Below, in pieces: positions 10,842-22,429 of a DNA stretch of 64,000 bases. A program made the translations under genes and the position numbers. Under the pieces are notes generated by a model. The model was not told the origin of the DNA, made no database searches, and worked only from the letters and a program-made list of their open reading frames with translations. The stretch is from Isoetes taiwanensis (Eukaryota; Streptophyta; Lycopodiopsida; Isoetales; Isoetaceae): assembly GCA_021234155.1 (NCBI GenBank), contig JAJEKV010000006.1, positions 1,920,001 to 1,984,000 on the forward strand. Reading direction: 5' to 3'. Numbering within the stretch: the stretch's first letter is position 1; each line of letters starts with the position of its first letter.

Positions 10842-10912
10842 TGAATTAATAATAATAATAACAATAATAACAATAACAATAACAATAATAAGAATAAGAA
10901 GAAGAAGAAGTA
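10842..10912. repeat. Mixed (AAT)/(AAC)/(AAG)n microsatellite
   Basis: Successive runs of AAT, AAC, then AAG units, as expected of a trinucleotide repeat diverging along its length. Confidence 0.9.
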
Positions 10913-11002
10913 ACCAAATAAAGTTGATTGGAAGTTACTTTATTTCAAACTCACTTTATTTTAGAGTTCTTACTTCCTCCTCATTTTCCTCAAGCGCCCC
11001 GC

Positions 11003-11041
11003 CCCCTCTCCCTCCCTCCCTCCCTCCCTCCCTCTCTCTCA
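11003..11041. repeat. (CCCT)n pyrimidine tract
   Basis: Perfect CCCT units followed by CTCTCT. The same repeat unit tails the LINE at 2.8 kb, but no LINE body is visible beside it. Confidence 0.8.
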
Positions 11042-11371
11042 GGTTGGCCACATGCTCGTAAAAAAATCCATCTCTCGTCACATACGGTTTCTCCCCGAAA
11101 TGTACGTATTTTTTTGGGAGGAGAGGAGAGACGATTGTCTCTCAAGGCTTAACAGCCTCTGTTATTGGCAGAATTTTTGCTGTTTGCCGGATTTTCGATC
11201 GTGCATCAATTCCGGCCGACGAGAGAAAATGTGGGATAATTCGATCGTAACGTTCAATTCGGGCGCCAAATTGTGGGATATTCAAGCCTATTTTTCTTGG
11301 TTCGGCGGGCTATGTGGGATAATTCATTTCTAGTTTTGCCTCCCCATTCTTTCGATTCCGGCCACTAAACC

Positions 11372-12336
11372 ATGGATCCGGTCATTCTTGATATGATTGC
11401 CATGCTTTTTCGGGCTTTGACACTCGGATTTGCATTACAGAGATACTGTTTGCAACTATTGGAACTCAACGAGCTCGAAGACCCAATGACCCTGTTCGAT
11501 GATGAGGTTTTAGAGGATAACAATGGTATGTTTTTTTGCGCATCTGCAGCTTTAATGGTTATGGGTTCCAAAGCAGGTTAGAAGACCACCAAGAAGATTT
11601 TGGATTGCTCCAAGGCAAAGAACACAATGGGATAATATCGATAACCACGCATGGAATTGTATAGCTTCTTTTGAAGATGATATGTGGCACCAATTTTACA
11701 GGATGAAGAGAGCCACATTTGAGAGATTGGTAGGTTTAATTGTGCCTTATCTTGTCAGGCCCGGTAATAAAGTAAGGTCCCCTGTTGATCCAAGGAAAGC
11801 AGTTGCTATGGTTCTGTATTTTCTTGCACACGGGGATATGCCCTTACATGTCGGTCAGAGATTTTATGTTGGGAAAGCAACAGTACAGAAATATACCAAG
11901 AAAGTCACACTTGTATTGGCTTCGAAGACAATGCTGTACAAACGTTTTGTTGCAATGCCTACAGGTGCAAGATTAATTCAGTGCATTAAGGAATTCCATG
12001 ATGCAACAGGGTTGCCAAATATATATGGTGCAGTTGACGGTTCCCATATTTTTTTATGGAGAAAACCCAAAAAAAAGGACAATGGGGAAGACTATTACAG
12101 CAGATACTCAGATTTCAATCGAAGGTCCAAGTTTAGAGACTTTTGATGTTACAGCCAGAATAAAGCACTGGAGGACATGTGCAAAGTTTAGGCATATTGA
12201 TACACGTACATGTCAAGAAATTCAAAGTGACGATGAAGATGAGCAAGTCACATTTCCTTCTAACATAGAAGACATGGAAGTGGATATAGAGAATGGAACA
12301 AATCTGAATCTTTTGGATCTGAACAATTGTAGTTGA
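11372..12336 (+). pseudogene. N-terminal half of PIF/Harbinger transposase
   Basis: An ORF from ATG 11372 shifts frame near 11575 and continues to about 12115. It contains DDMWHQFYRMKRATFERL, the helix-turn-helix-like GKATVQKYTKKV, and LPNIYGAVDGSHIFLWRKP with the first catalytic Asp, then GEDYYSRYSDF. These are the conserved front blocks of Harbinger transposases. The frame ends where the block leading to the second Asp should follow. A different frame to 12336 encodes an acidic stretch (QSDDEDEQVTF) of unclear origin. It lies on the strand opposite to the C-terminal Harbinger piece at 7.1-7.5 kb, and about 60-100 residues between the two parts are absent, so they are two copies or the result of inversion with deletion. 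Confidence 0.8.
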
Positions 12337-12544
12337 TTGTATTCGCTAAATATATTTTGCTGAATTTGATCATGTATTTGACTGTGCTAAATATGTTGCT
12401 CTACTTGAAAAATTTGCATTATTCCTGACATTTTAATTTTCAAAGGAAAAATTCTGGTTACAAAATAGTGCAGCAGGAAATTTCCGATTGCATTTGTTAA
12501 TTTCCAATAACTCTAAAACCTTGTAGGAAAAAATCTCTAAGGCT

Positions 12545-12790
12545 GCAGGAGGTTTGATGCACGCTGAAGGTCGGTCTTAAATTCCTGGGCAATTTCTCGA
12601 ACCAGTCATTGGAACGGTAACTTGCGGCTCGATAGACTTCTGATACTTCCGAATCTCCCGGAGAGCTACCGTATCGGGTCGCCACCTATGAGGTCTCTTC
12701 TTGGGAGCTGGCGGCTTAGGGAGGGTCTTACCGGCCGTGGGACAGTGACCAGCAACGTTGACCCGTTCTTGACGTCGACTGGCAGATGTG
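12545..12790 (-). pseudogene. Histone H3 front half (possibly CENH3-like)
   Basis: The minus strand encodes PKKRPHRWRPDTVALREIR then KYQKS, and after a frameshift KLPFQ, an in-frame TGA where Arg (CGA) is expected, then LVREIAQEFKTDL. This is the H3 segment from the end of the tail to the start of helix 2. The stretch before it (KTLPKPPAPKKR) does not match the canonical H3 tail and may be a CENH3-like tail or unrelated sequence. After FKTDL the similarity stops. No intron interrupts the AQ-EF junction, unlike the acceptor seen at the start of the fragment at 10.52 kb. Confidence 0.85.
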
Positions 12791-12839
12791 GCCTTGCCCA
12801 CCCCGCCCACAGCTTGGAGACATTTCTTATAGTTATCGC

Positions 12840-14562
12840 CCAACTTGTGCGCGATACTTTTCCGTCTTCGTTTAATCATACATGGCTCGAGTTTGTCGGC
12901 ATTCTAATTAGCTTGGTTCTCAACTGCTCACTCTGGGCATGTCTCTCCAGGGCTTGGCAGACTTTAGTTCTCCTGTGCATTTCGATGATGTATTTATCAG
13001 ACATGGTCGCCATTTCTAGTTCTATGGTCGGCTGGAGATCAGAAGTGATATAATCGCAAATTTTCTTTCTAGCTTGCATTTTTGCAAACTCATGTCCAAA
13101 GTAAAAAGGATAGGCACAAGGTCCAATTCTAGTTGCTTGTCAATCAGCTTGAAACCTGGAATCGGTTCTGTGGAATGTGCAAGCAGATAGTCAACCGTAC
13201 TATCTCCTTGCCAAGTAAAACAAGTTGATTTATTTGAGCCTGGATATTTCACTATGCCATTGAGTATTTTTAGGTTGCAAATGGAACCAAGCTCCAGTAA
13301 TAGGGCACCCATTTGGTTTTAATCTGGTCTGTCGAGCTTCGATCAAATTGAGGATCATAGACTTCTTTTAGCATCTGATCAACCTCAAAATTATATTTGA
13401 TGCATTACATATTTTGTGTCCTGGCATTAAAATCCCCCACTAGCATGATCAGTCCTTTACCTTGAAATTCCTAAATCAGTAGTATACGAGCATGATATGG
13501 ATGGTCCAAGTCCATTTCCTTCCTGTTTATATACCTTCATATTGAATGGCGTGTAATAACAGGCTGCCAAAAGTATTGGGTGAGATATTTCTATTTTTCC
13601 ACATGAATTGATGATCTGTGCCCTTTTGTACCATTGAAATGCTATTTGTCAGTATGTTTCGGGCATACAATGCTATGCCTCCAAAATCGCGCGCCATGCA
13701 CGAGTCTTTTATATTCCATATTGCATCTACAAAGGCAAAACATGTCAAATTTGGTAGTGAACTTGACTGGTGCTGCCAGGCTTCTAGGAAAATTAACACA
13801 TCCGCATTTTTTTCAAATGTCTATTGTAGCATCTATTTTAGTTTGTTGTACTCCATGGATATTCCAGCACATGACCTTTAGGGTCTCGCTTCCCTATTCT
13901 GGTCTCATTCTCTTTGTTATGATTGCTCTTCTAGAGCGGTCTAGGTAAGCGACAAACCCTTCATCTCTGGCTTCTTTTATTTTGGCTAGTTTCTTCTTTC
14001 TCTGTTTGTAATGGGTAAAATTATAATCTAACCAGATCTTGTGTCCTTTTAGAGCAGCCCGATCTATCTCTTGCTTCTTTGTTTTTGAGTTTAACCATAA
14101 CTACCCTGAGAAATTACCTGGCTTGCCTAATCTCCTGCTATGCACTACACCTGGACCATGTAAATGCATTATGTCTTTAAAGAAAAGACTCACCGTTTCA
14201 TTGATATCTTCGTCATCTTCTTCCTTCACACCTGATTTGAGATTTCATGTCTTATTTTCTTGATCTCGAGACTCAGCAGATACTTCATGTTTGTTTGGTT
14301 GATGCTTTGTTGTTGCAGCAACCACATTGGTAATGGCATCCATATCTAGAGCCCTGGATTCATGTTGTTTAGAAAGGGCCTCTTTCAATTCTTGGTTTTG
14401 ATTGCTCAAGGTTTTGTTTTGAGCAATGACTTCCCTCATCAATCGCTTCAATTCAGCCATCTCCAGCTTCATCTCTAGCACTAGGGCAATCCAATTGTCT
14501 CCTTCATATTCTGCCAGGTCAGCCTTACTTGGAGATCCGACATCCTTTTTGCTTTTCCCCAT
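12840..14562 (-). mobile_element. LINE 5' half: ORF1-like and endonuclease
   Basis: On the minus strand, an ORF from 14562 to 14245 has a helical segment (EMAELKRLMREVIAQNKTL) typical of a LINE ORF1 coiled coil. Downstream, in broken frames, are ALKGHKIWLDYNFTHYKQRK and KKLAKIKEARDEG, which resemble the C-terminal domain of ORF1-like proteins. An apurinic-type endonuclease follows: LKVMCWNIHGVQQ at about 13890, FGGIALYARN, VGDFNARTQN near 13440, and NKSTCFTWQG with STVDYLL near 13200-13170. No reverse transcriptase follows; the element stops around 12.84 kb and histone H3 sequence begins soon after. Numerous stops make it dead. Confidence 0.75.
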
Positions 14563-14579
14563 TTGGAGTGACCTACAAA

Positions 14580-15423
14580 ATACCCAACCAGCATTTAACT
14601 AGCGCCCAAACTATAGACTGTGATCTTATGAGGGGATCTTTCACGGAAGCGTCTCCTCAAAATAATCAACTATCGCAAAAAGTTCCTTGTCATAAATTAG
14701 ATAATTGAGTTTTGTTACCACACTCCACTGAAGTGGCATGTCCTTTGTTGTGAGACGTGTCAAAGGAAGGACAACTCTAAATAATCCTCAAGAAAATGCT
14801 GATAGAGGTTGGCAAGTCCAAAAAAACACTGAATATCTTGAGCCAACCCAAAATGGTGCTGATTTTTACAGGATCCATATAGACTCTATGAGAAGTGATA
14901 CGATCAAGAAACTCCACAGTATCCTGATCGAGTTGACACTTCTCAAAGTTGGCATATAATCCATGTTCATGAAGCTTCTAAAGGACTTGTCGAACATGCC
15001 TCTCATGTTCTTTTCAAGTTTCTTAGAATAAATAAGAATATCATTCAGATAGATGATAACAAAAATATTTCAAAAATCTCCGAAGACATGGCCATATATT
15101 GGAAGATTGCTAGAGCAGTGGCAAGTCTAAATGGCATAATTATGTACTCAAAATGGCCATACCGCATATGAAATGTCGTCTTCCACTCATTCCTCGGTAT
15201 AATCTCGCAAGACCTCCAACTCAGTGAGAGATAGACTATATATATGACCATACGGTGACATTGTCTCAGGCTGCAGAACAATAGGAAAATCATATAGACG
15301 ATGCTCTGGACGCTTGTTAGCCTTGATTTTGTCAAACATGTCAGAAACTAGTCGCCATATTTGGAGAGCATCAAAGCAGAGTTGATCGTGCGAGGCTGGT
15401 CGATGGATGAACCTAAATTGCAA
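14580..15423 (-). pseudogene. Ty3-gypsy pol relic (RT and RNase H)
   Basis: Broken minus-strand frames show RT motifs in order: RPEHRLYDFPIVLQPE, then SLTELEVLRDY, HFEYIIMPFRLATA, IIYLNDILIYS (the catalytic YLDD with Asp changed to Asn), and KISTILGW. Near 14690-14650 KELFAIVDYF matches the start of the gypsy RNase H. The segment between LREY and the FEYxVMPF motif is deleted. No LTRs or gag are seen. Confidence 0.8.
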
Positions 15424-15559
15424 ATATTAAATTGGGTTCTTGCCTTCCAGATTTAATAATCTCGTGAAGAAATCTTCAAAATACAAAACTAAAGGTGCAA
15501 TTGGGAGAAATCTCCACAAGAACCTAAGCAGTAGAAGGAGAAGGAGCAGGAACATTATC

Positions 15560-16160
15560 TAGAACATGGACAGAATCTGGGACATGAACTAAAGCAGAGA
15601 CGAAAATAGGGTTAGGAAGAGCAGGAATGAGAACTGGAACATGGAGAAGAGCGAAATCAGAAAATGATACTACTTGGACTGAATTAAGTATTGGCGCAAA
15701 GGCAAGAACTGTATATGAACTAGTAAGTGTTGGACCAGAGTTACAACCAATAAACAAGAACGATCTAGAGTGCTTTGTCAATAGTCAACAAACAGTAAGA
15801 AGGGCAAATCTTAAAATCCACAAGACATGATTTCAGACTCTTAAGCGTTGTTGATTAACAGCAAGCATGGACTCCTCTGCAAGCCTAACCAACATCAATC
15901 CAAGATGGAAAATGTTGACCCTTATTCGACAGAAAGTGGCAAGAGAACTTAGATCAAGCAGGACAATGCGGACGATCCTATAGATTCTGTTAAATGAGAA
16001 CATACATGAAGAGATGCGCAACAACCGAGCCAAACTCAAGGGAAGCATTGTTCAATATTCTCACAGTCCGCCCTACAAGATGACTAGAAGAGCATTAAGA
16101 AAGCCCAAGAGATGTTCAAACTTCTAAAAGAGTTGTCAAAAGTCTAAAGAATACCAACGT
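15560..16160. other. Unassigned DNA
   Basis: No gene or element recognised between the gypsy relic and the LINE tail. Confidence 0.4.
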
Positions 16161-16164
16161 GATA

Positions 16165-16343
16165 GCAATAGAATAGAATAGAATAGAATAGAATAGAATA
16201 GAATAGAATAGAATAGAATAGAATAGAATATGATTTTATCGTCCACGGAGACCAACTGGCCTATGGGACCCAAGTACAAAGAGAGAGCAGCAGGCGTATT
16301 ACTACCAGGATTAAAAAACCCCCGCCCCGAAGAGTTTTCGGGG
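16165..16343 (-). mobile_element. LINE 3' end only, (TATTC)n tail
   Basis: On the minus strand this is about 113 bp of LINE 3' UTR followed by 13 pentamer units (16165-16230). It is nearly identical to the 3' end at 41.25-41.39 kb, including a GC hairpin (CCCCGAA and TTCGGGG), a T run and the terminal CGTGGACGATAAAATCA. The copy is truncated right at the outer edge of the hairpin. Confidence 0.85.
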
Positions 16344-16344
16344 G

Positions 16345-16696
16345 ACACCCTAAATTATTAATGTTTGTTTTTATTTTATTTTATTAATACTATAAGAAAA
16401 ACTTATATATTGATATCATGTTGTAAACATTTTTCTCCTCCTCTTTTCCAGTCATAGAAGTTAAATCTAGACACAATATATCCCTCCAAAGCTATGGAAC
16501 TTACCATATCCCCAGAAGTGAGGGTGTTGACACCCTAAATTATTAATGTGTTTTTATTTTATTTTATTAATACTATAAGAAAAACTTATATATTGATATC
16601 ATGTTGTAAATATTTTTCTCCTCCTCTTTTCCAGTCATAGAAGTTAAATCTAGACACAATATATCCCTCCAAAGCTATGGAACTTACCATATCCCC
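16345..16696. repeat. Near-identical tandem duplication, unit about 185 bp
   Basis: 16345-16500 and 16531-16696 are almost the same sequence, both starting ACACCCTAAATTATTAATG and ending CTTACCATATCCCC. The second copy is preceded by GGGTGTTG, making GGGTGTTGACACCC at the join. The LINE tail directly adjoins the first copy. TGTTGACACC resembles an LTR start, so these could be partial LTR copies. Confidence 0.8.
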
Positions 16697-16699
16697 ACT

Positions 16700-17250
16700 G
16701 CACAAGGGTTGTAAAACCTGAAAGCATCAGCCAAGAAAATAGCATTTTCATAGGACCTAGAGCGCTAGAACTCAATAAGGTTGGGAAAAAATCCACAAGA
16801 TCCATTCTAAGGATGAAATAGAAGCACATATGTCTATCCCATTACATGGAAATAATAATATATTAATAACCAAGTCCAACATTGTCGGCCTATAAAAGTT
16901 TTGCGCACATTCGTTTCCTTTCCCCCATCCTATTGTTCTGCTTCTCCCTTTTCCCTTTTCTTTTCCCCCCTCAGTTTCCCTTTTTTTTTGTCCTTTTACT
17001 TTTTTTTTCCCCTTTCCGTAGGGTTTCTTCCATGATTCTTGGCCATCTGATCTGAAAGGTCAATATGCCAATCATGACCAATCACGGCTGCCCAGTCGGA
17101 TGGCCAATCCCGTCCGTTCAATCTAGGGTACTTATGTGATAACTTTTGCAATATAATAAAGATATTGCAATAAGATAGTAAATCATAGTCTGTGGAAAAG
17201 GTAAATGCGCTCAGGGAGAGATTATACTACAAAAATAGCATGATGGATTG
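16700..17250. other. Unassigned, pyrimidine-rich DNA
   Basis: No ORF recognised. A TATAAAAG box at about 16891 followed by a long C/T-rich stretch (16915-17030) looks like a promoter with a pyrimidine-rich leader, perhaps of an LTR. Confidence 0.35.
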
Positions 17251-17257
17251 TCATGAG

Positions 17258-17510
17258 GAAGGTTGTCCTGGTGAGTTTGCTGGTGTGTTAAACATTCTAG
17301 GATTTGGGTAGCAGGTAGTAGGTTGGATATTTGTGTGTGTATGCGTGTTTGAAAGGACTAGAGTGTGAGGTTGTAATGCCAAGGTCTAGAGTATAGATTG
17401 ATTCAAGTTATATATACTTTGCTGATGATGTTAGAAGATTGAGGCGAAACGAGTATAGGTGGAGATGGTATGCAAATTTGGCTTACGATACCTTTCAGTG
17501 TTGACGATGG
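17258..17510 (+). repeat. Decayed copy 1 of Helitron Rep start region
   Basis: This stretch closely resembles 18667-18890, covering the leader (GGTAGCAGGTAGTAGGTTG, TGTGTGTATGCGTGTT) and the first 40 codons of the Helitron Rep ORF (start AATGCCAAGG, then AGAAGATTGAGGCGAAA). Confidence 0.8.
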
Positions 17511-17659
17511 GCAATGTGTCCATTTGAAAGCTACAAATCCTTGCACTTAGGTATCGAGCAGGACCCCAGTCCTCGGGGGTAGTCTCGGCTTTCTCGTTGG
17601 CGAAGTCGAGAATGCCTCGGCTTTGCCAACAATCAAGAAAGTACAGGCCTTCTTCTGGG

Positions 17660-17795
17660 CTTGAAGTCGAGAATTTCTCGGTCGCAAAGGCAGAATAGGG
17701 AGTGTACATTCGATTGTTGGCTTTGCGAAGTCGAGAATTTCGACCGCAAGGCGAGAATAATTTGGGAGTGTACATTCGGATTGTTGGTGGTTGAG
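17660..17795. repeat. Two-unit tandem repeat, about 70 bp period
   Basis: Two diverged units, each containing GAAGTCGAGAATTTC and GGGAGTGTACATTCG followed by ATTGTTGG. They lie between the first two copies of the Rep start. Confidence 0.7.
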
Positions 17796-18000
17796 GGATT
17801 CTCATTTCCAGTTTGAGTCAAGAATGCACAAAGGTCGCAAAGACAAAGAATGCGTAATTGGGCGGTGATGCCGCTCCATCTTGCATTCTTCAAAGGTGCT
17901 CGCCGATAGTCTGAGACACTCTCCTTCGACATATCTTGGTCGAACATTGTGAAGGAAAGTGGCCCTGACTGTCTGCAGGCCTCTGGGTCGGGCTTGCTAT

Positions 18001-18118
18001 CTGCAAGTTAGATATACTTTGTTGATGAGCTTAGAAGATTGAGGCGAAATGAGTATAGGTGCAGATGGTATGCAAATTTGGCTTACAATACCTTTCAGTC
18101 TTCACGATGGGTTGAGTT
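18001..18118 (+). repeat. Decayed copy 2 of Helitron Rep start region
   Basis: It matches 17400-17515 closely and shares its changes relative to the copy at 18.78 kb (AGTATAGGTG, TGGTATGCAAATTTGGCTTA), so copies 1 and 2 are duplicates of one another. Confidence 0.8.
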
Positions 18119-18781
18119 TAAGAGTGGCCAGAATAGATATTTCTGCTTGATTTTTTAAGTTCAAAGATGAAAGCAACGGAGTAAGAGGCAGTGTAGTTGA
18201 CTAGCGGATTTATAATTGGGCAAAGATGTGAGATGGGATTAAGATCCGAAAGTGTATGAGTGATGAATATAGACTCCACTTCTGTTTGAAGACCTTGCTT
18301 TGCAAAAACATGGGCTTTCTATCATTGTAAAGGAGCAAATCTCAATGCCTGGTCATAGTTTTGTAGCTACTTGATGAGATCATATAGATTTTGGTATAAA
18401 AACCAACGGTTGGTATGTGCAATGGTTCTTGAAGTACATAAAATTATGCACTTCTTGAAATTTACTTAAATTTGTGACACCTTAAATTTACGGGGACTAT
18501 TTATATGTTGAGTAGTTTGTTTGCTGTTGATGTTACTTTGTATGTGCAGGGGACGGCTTGGAGGGTTTCGTGAGTGGATTTGGAAGCGTGCCGTGCATGG
18601 GAGGGGGTGGTGGGTGGGCTGTCATCTACGTTGTCTGGTAAGGTTATGGTATTTTTGGATTGTGATAAGTAAGGTTGTGTTGGTGAGTCTGCTGGTGTAT
18701 TAAGTATTCTAGGGTAGCAGGTAGTAGGTTGAATATTTTTGTGTGTATGCGTGTTCCAAAGGACTGGAGTGTGAGGTTGCA

Positions 18782-20237
18782 ATGCCAAGGCCTAGAGTAG
18801 AGATTGATCCAAGTCAGACATACTCTGCTGATGAGCTTAGAAGATTGAGGCGAAATGAGTCTAGGCGGAGATGGCGTGCGGAGTTGTCTCAGGAGAGGAG
18901 AGATGAGTTGAGGCAGCGGAGAAGGGGTTCGGGTGGTTATCGGGTGGGGGGATTGGGTGGGAGGCATACTGAGGAGGAGGGTGTGAGTGGGCAGCAGATG
19001 CCAAGAGATGTGGAGAGTGTTCCAGAAGTGGTGACTGTGGCGAGCATGGCGGTTATACATTGGCAACGGCGTATACTAAAGATGCAAGCTCGTCCTATTC
19101 CATCTGCTAGTGAATTCATGTGGAACAGATTTTGTGTGCATTGTCGCATTGCGTTATTGCCTGGTGAGAGTGAAACCTTCTGTTGCAATCGCGGACGGCG
19201 TATCTTACCAAAGCTACCTGAATTGCCTAGTTCGTTGACGGATGTTTATGAGGAAGCAGGATTTAGTGCGAAGAGTCGTGCATTAAACCATCTGTTTGCC
19301 TTCACTGGGCTTGGTGTTGCCGGTGGAGAGTTTGTGCAGTTAGGGATGCCATCCTCAGTTGCTTTGATGGGTAGGACATACCATAAAATACATCCTACGT
19401 CAAAACCTGGCCAGTCATTGCATTGGTATATTCATGACAATAGTGAGAGAGAGCGGGTTGCGGAAAGGAAGTTATTGCCCGTTGCATGGGTGACGCGAAT
19501 AGCGGCGACTCTAGAGGCTGTTAATCCTTACTGTCATATGATAAGGCGAGTGAAGCAAATGCGGTTGGAGTCCGTGTTCTTGACATTGAATGGGCCAGTT
19601 GCAAGTGATGAAGTTGCTGCCATAGTGCATGCAAATAACTCAGTCACAATTAATCCAAGAATAGCGGTTTTTTGGCTTCACCAAGATCAACGACCAGTTT
19701 TTATGAATATATTGGATCGGCAGTATGAACCCTTGCAATACCCGCTTATATTTCTAGCTGGGACGGCGGGATAGTTCCCCTGATAATGACCAGCAGATGT
19801 CGCAGGTGGATTGGTATAGGTCACGTTTGCTTCATGAGGTGCGGTTTCTTCAGTTAGGGCGTCTGACTTGTGAATACCTTGTGGATATGTATTCTAGGGT
19901 CGAAGAAGAAAGGCTGAATTTCTTGGCAACTAATGGATATGAGAGGTCGAGGTCTATGGTTGACGATTCAAATGTTGAAGAGGATGATGATTTTATTGAG
20001 AACCAGGGTGGGCAGTATGTCCGACGGTCGCTCCCTTCGTCTTTTATTGGTTCTAGGCAGTGGTGCTCGGTCCAGATTGCGGATGCGTTAGCTCTTGCAA
20101 GAGTGAAGGGGCCTCCTAGCCTGTTTATTACAATGACTACGAATCCGGGGTTAAAGCATGGTATAGTGGCTCAATATGTTAGTTTTGCAACATCAAATAA
20201 TAGATCCAAAATAGTGGGAATTTTAGTCCAAAAATAG
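18782..20237 (+). pseudogene. Helitron Rep/helicase, N-terminal part
   Basis: Open from ATG 18782 to a TAG at 19774 (330 residues), then a frameshift, then 19797-20237. Early residues are basic (ELRRLRRNESRRRWRAEL). There is a Cys cluster (CVHCRIALLPGESETFCC) of the zinc-finger-like kind found in front of Rep, then PLIFLAGTAG and WYRSRLLHEVRFLQLGRL, FIGSRQWCSVQIADALAL and PSLFITMTTNP, which are the blocks ahead of the HUH motif in Helitron proteins. The TAG replaces an expected Trp. The HUH block itself (H-x-H and the two Tyr) is absent: sequence diverges just after the TTNP motif. Confidence 0.85.
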
Positions 20238-20929
20238 CTCCAAGAACTTCGACCAACTCGAATGGCGAGAATGACGGAATTTTGGGGGGAACTGTTTGAA
20301 GCACCCAAGAGCTTAGCCATCACCGCATCTCCAGAACCAGATGTTCACACACAGACGCCTCCATCAAGAACACGATTTGGGGGCTTGCAATTGTGGCGTC
20401 AATTAAACAGTTACAACACGATTTCGAATTTTTCAAGGACGAATTTGCACTGCATGTATTGACAGGGTGACAGGGAAGCTACCATTTGAAGATTCGAAGT
20501 TATTGAGTAAGATTGGTTATGCACATAGACTATTACAATTTTTTCTTTAGCCTTGGCATTCGATTTGCTTCAACCCTTTATTCTAGCTTTGGTGGAACCT
20601 TTTAAATCCACTCTTTGGAGTCGGATTTGTGAAGACCTGAGAGAATTTTTTGGTTCCCAGATAAGATAAATTTTAGATATGAGCAGCAAAGCCATCTAAC
20701 TGTGGCCAAGAATTTCATATTGAAACTTTTCAAAGGTTGAGCAATATGAAAGAAGTGGCTGCCATTTAGAATAAATTTGTTTTGTTACAGAATTCTTATT
20801 AAAGAAAGCATTGTTGATTACAGCATTATTAAAGTCTAGAGTCTTGTGATGGTTGGTTGTACATTTATGATAAGTTTGAAATGATCATACCTTATATTGA
20901 GGAATGTTTATGCATGTGGAGCAGAAAGG

Positions 20930-22423
20930 AATGGAGGATTTGCAATGGCTGCCTTTACTCCAACATCCATGTCCTCTGCCAAGGAAACAAGCTGTTGCCA
21001 AGACGTTTGAGTGCTGATTTGACTGTTGAAGAAGAACACAAAAAGACGGCGTTAGTCATTACTGAAAATAATGTCAAAGAAGGTAATGTACTACTGTATG
21101 AGTTGAGGTTATATGCATGTTTAAAATGACATGCAGGTTATGACAGTAGGTGCAGGTTATGAAATTGTTACTGCAGCTCTTGATTCGCATGTCGCGGTTA
21201 AAGAAGTTTTAGCTGATATTAAGAGTGAAGCATGTTTTGAAGTTGAGAATGACATTTATCTTGAAGAGACAGAAGATTTGGCCACAATGTCACTTCCACC
21301 AGGTAGCTTATAGAAAAATGGAAAGGTCAATAAGTGAATTCTTAGTCCTTACAATATTTAAAGTGTTTGCAGATAAAGAACATGTGCCGGAGAGGCCATA
21401 TCATGGACAAGAACTAAGTGATACTGCATCATCACCTAGTATGAAAAGCAAAGTTGATCACAGTCCATGTAAGGAGAAAAGAGGGACTAACCAGGCCTTA
21501 AGCAGTCAATTTGAGAAGAAGAATGTGGAGTACCCTGTGAAAAAAGAATTATAACGTTGAAGGAGCGAGTATAGGCAGCCCGAAACAAATAAGTCAATCC
21601 TTGAGATCAGAGGAATCATATTCACCTGGTAACTTAGCAATTCCATCTCTTAACTTCCACTTAGTACGTGTTTTTAACATTTAAATTCTACAGGAAGTAC
21701 AAAAGAGCAGGTGGCTACTATAAAGAATAGTAAACGTGGCGGTGACATACATAGCAGTCCCTCTATGTTGCGAATCAATAAGCGGCTTAAACTGCCTATG
21801 AAGCTTTTAATTTTTGAGCTTGAAGGAGTTTTGTGCAAGCTGTTTGAGAAAGGGGAACTATTGCCCAAAGACCTTCAAGATGGTGCGAGAGGCAAAGCAT
21901 CTCAATCTCTCAAAGATATTGGTTTTGCGTCCAAGAGCATTGGAGTTTTTGGAATGGTGCGTGGAGCACTTCAGGGTTGCTATCTGGACAACACTGACGA
22001 GTGTGGCTGCAAATTTAATCCTAAAGCATACCTTTCCAAGGAGTCTTAGAGACAAGTTGCTATTTACTTGGCACTCAGATGTGTGCACAAACACATCATT
22101 TAAAGTGAGCAAAAGCCTATTCTCAATGAAAGATCTCAACAAGGTCTACCACGACTCTAGATACAAGGGAACATGGGCTGAACACAACACGGTTTTGATT
22201 GATGACATGTTATACCGCGGCTATAAGAATAGTGGGCACATGAGTGACCTAAAGCGCTTATCACCATCTCGCCGCGGAAGGTAATTTTTTCTTCGAGCAT
22301 TTGAAACCTTTCTTCATGGGCTGTTGGAAGTTGAGAATGTGAAAGACTACGCGCTTGAGAAGAAACTATCCAACTGTTGGATAAAGAATCTAAGCAAGCA
22401 ATGGATATCTTGAAAAAGTTTAA
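20930..22423 (+). pseudogene. Captured FCP1/NIF-like phosphatase gene
   Basis: Four exons can be joined: to 21082, 21156-21302, 21373-21628, and 21694 onward, with GT/AG borders and compatible phases. The last exon encodes KLLIFELEGVLCKLFEKG, then after a frameshift near 21900 LRPRALEFLEWCVEHF, FRVAIWTTL, KLLFTWHSDVC and NTVLIDDMLYRG, the order of the FCP1 homology domain in plant FCP1-like proteins; the tail GLLEVENVKDYALEKKL ends at a TGA at about 22423 after another shift. A third slip lies in the A run near 21545. The catalytic DxDx position reads FELEG, so the nucleophilic Asp is replaced by Glu. It sits inside the Helitron in the same orientation. Confidence 0.75.
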
Positions 22424-22429
22424 GTACTT

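Noticed and set aside
18501-19188. Pro/His/Thr-rich minus ORFs opposite the Helitron Rep
   Set aside because: They are antisense shadows of the Rep frame with low-complexity composition.
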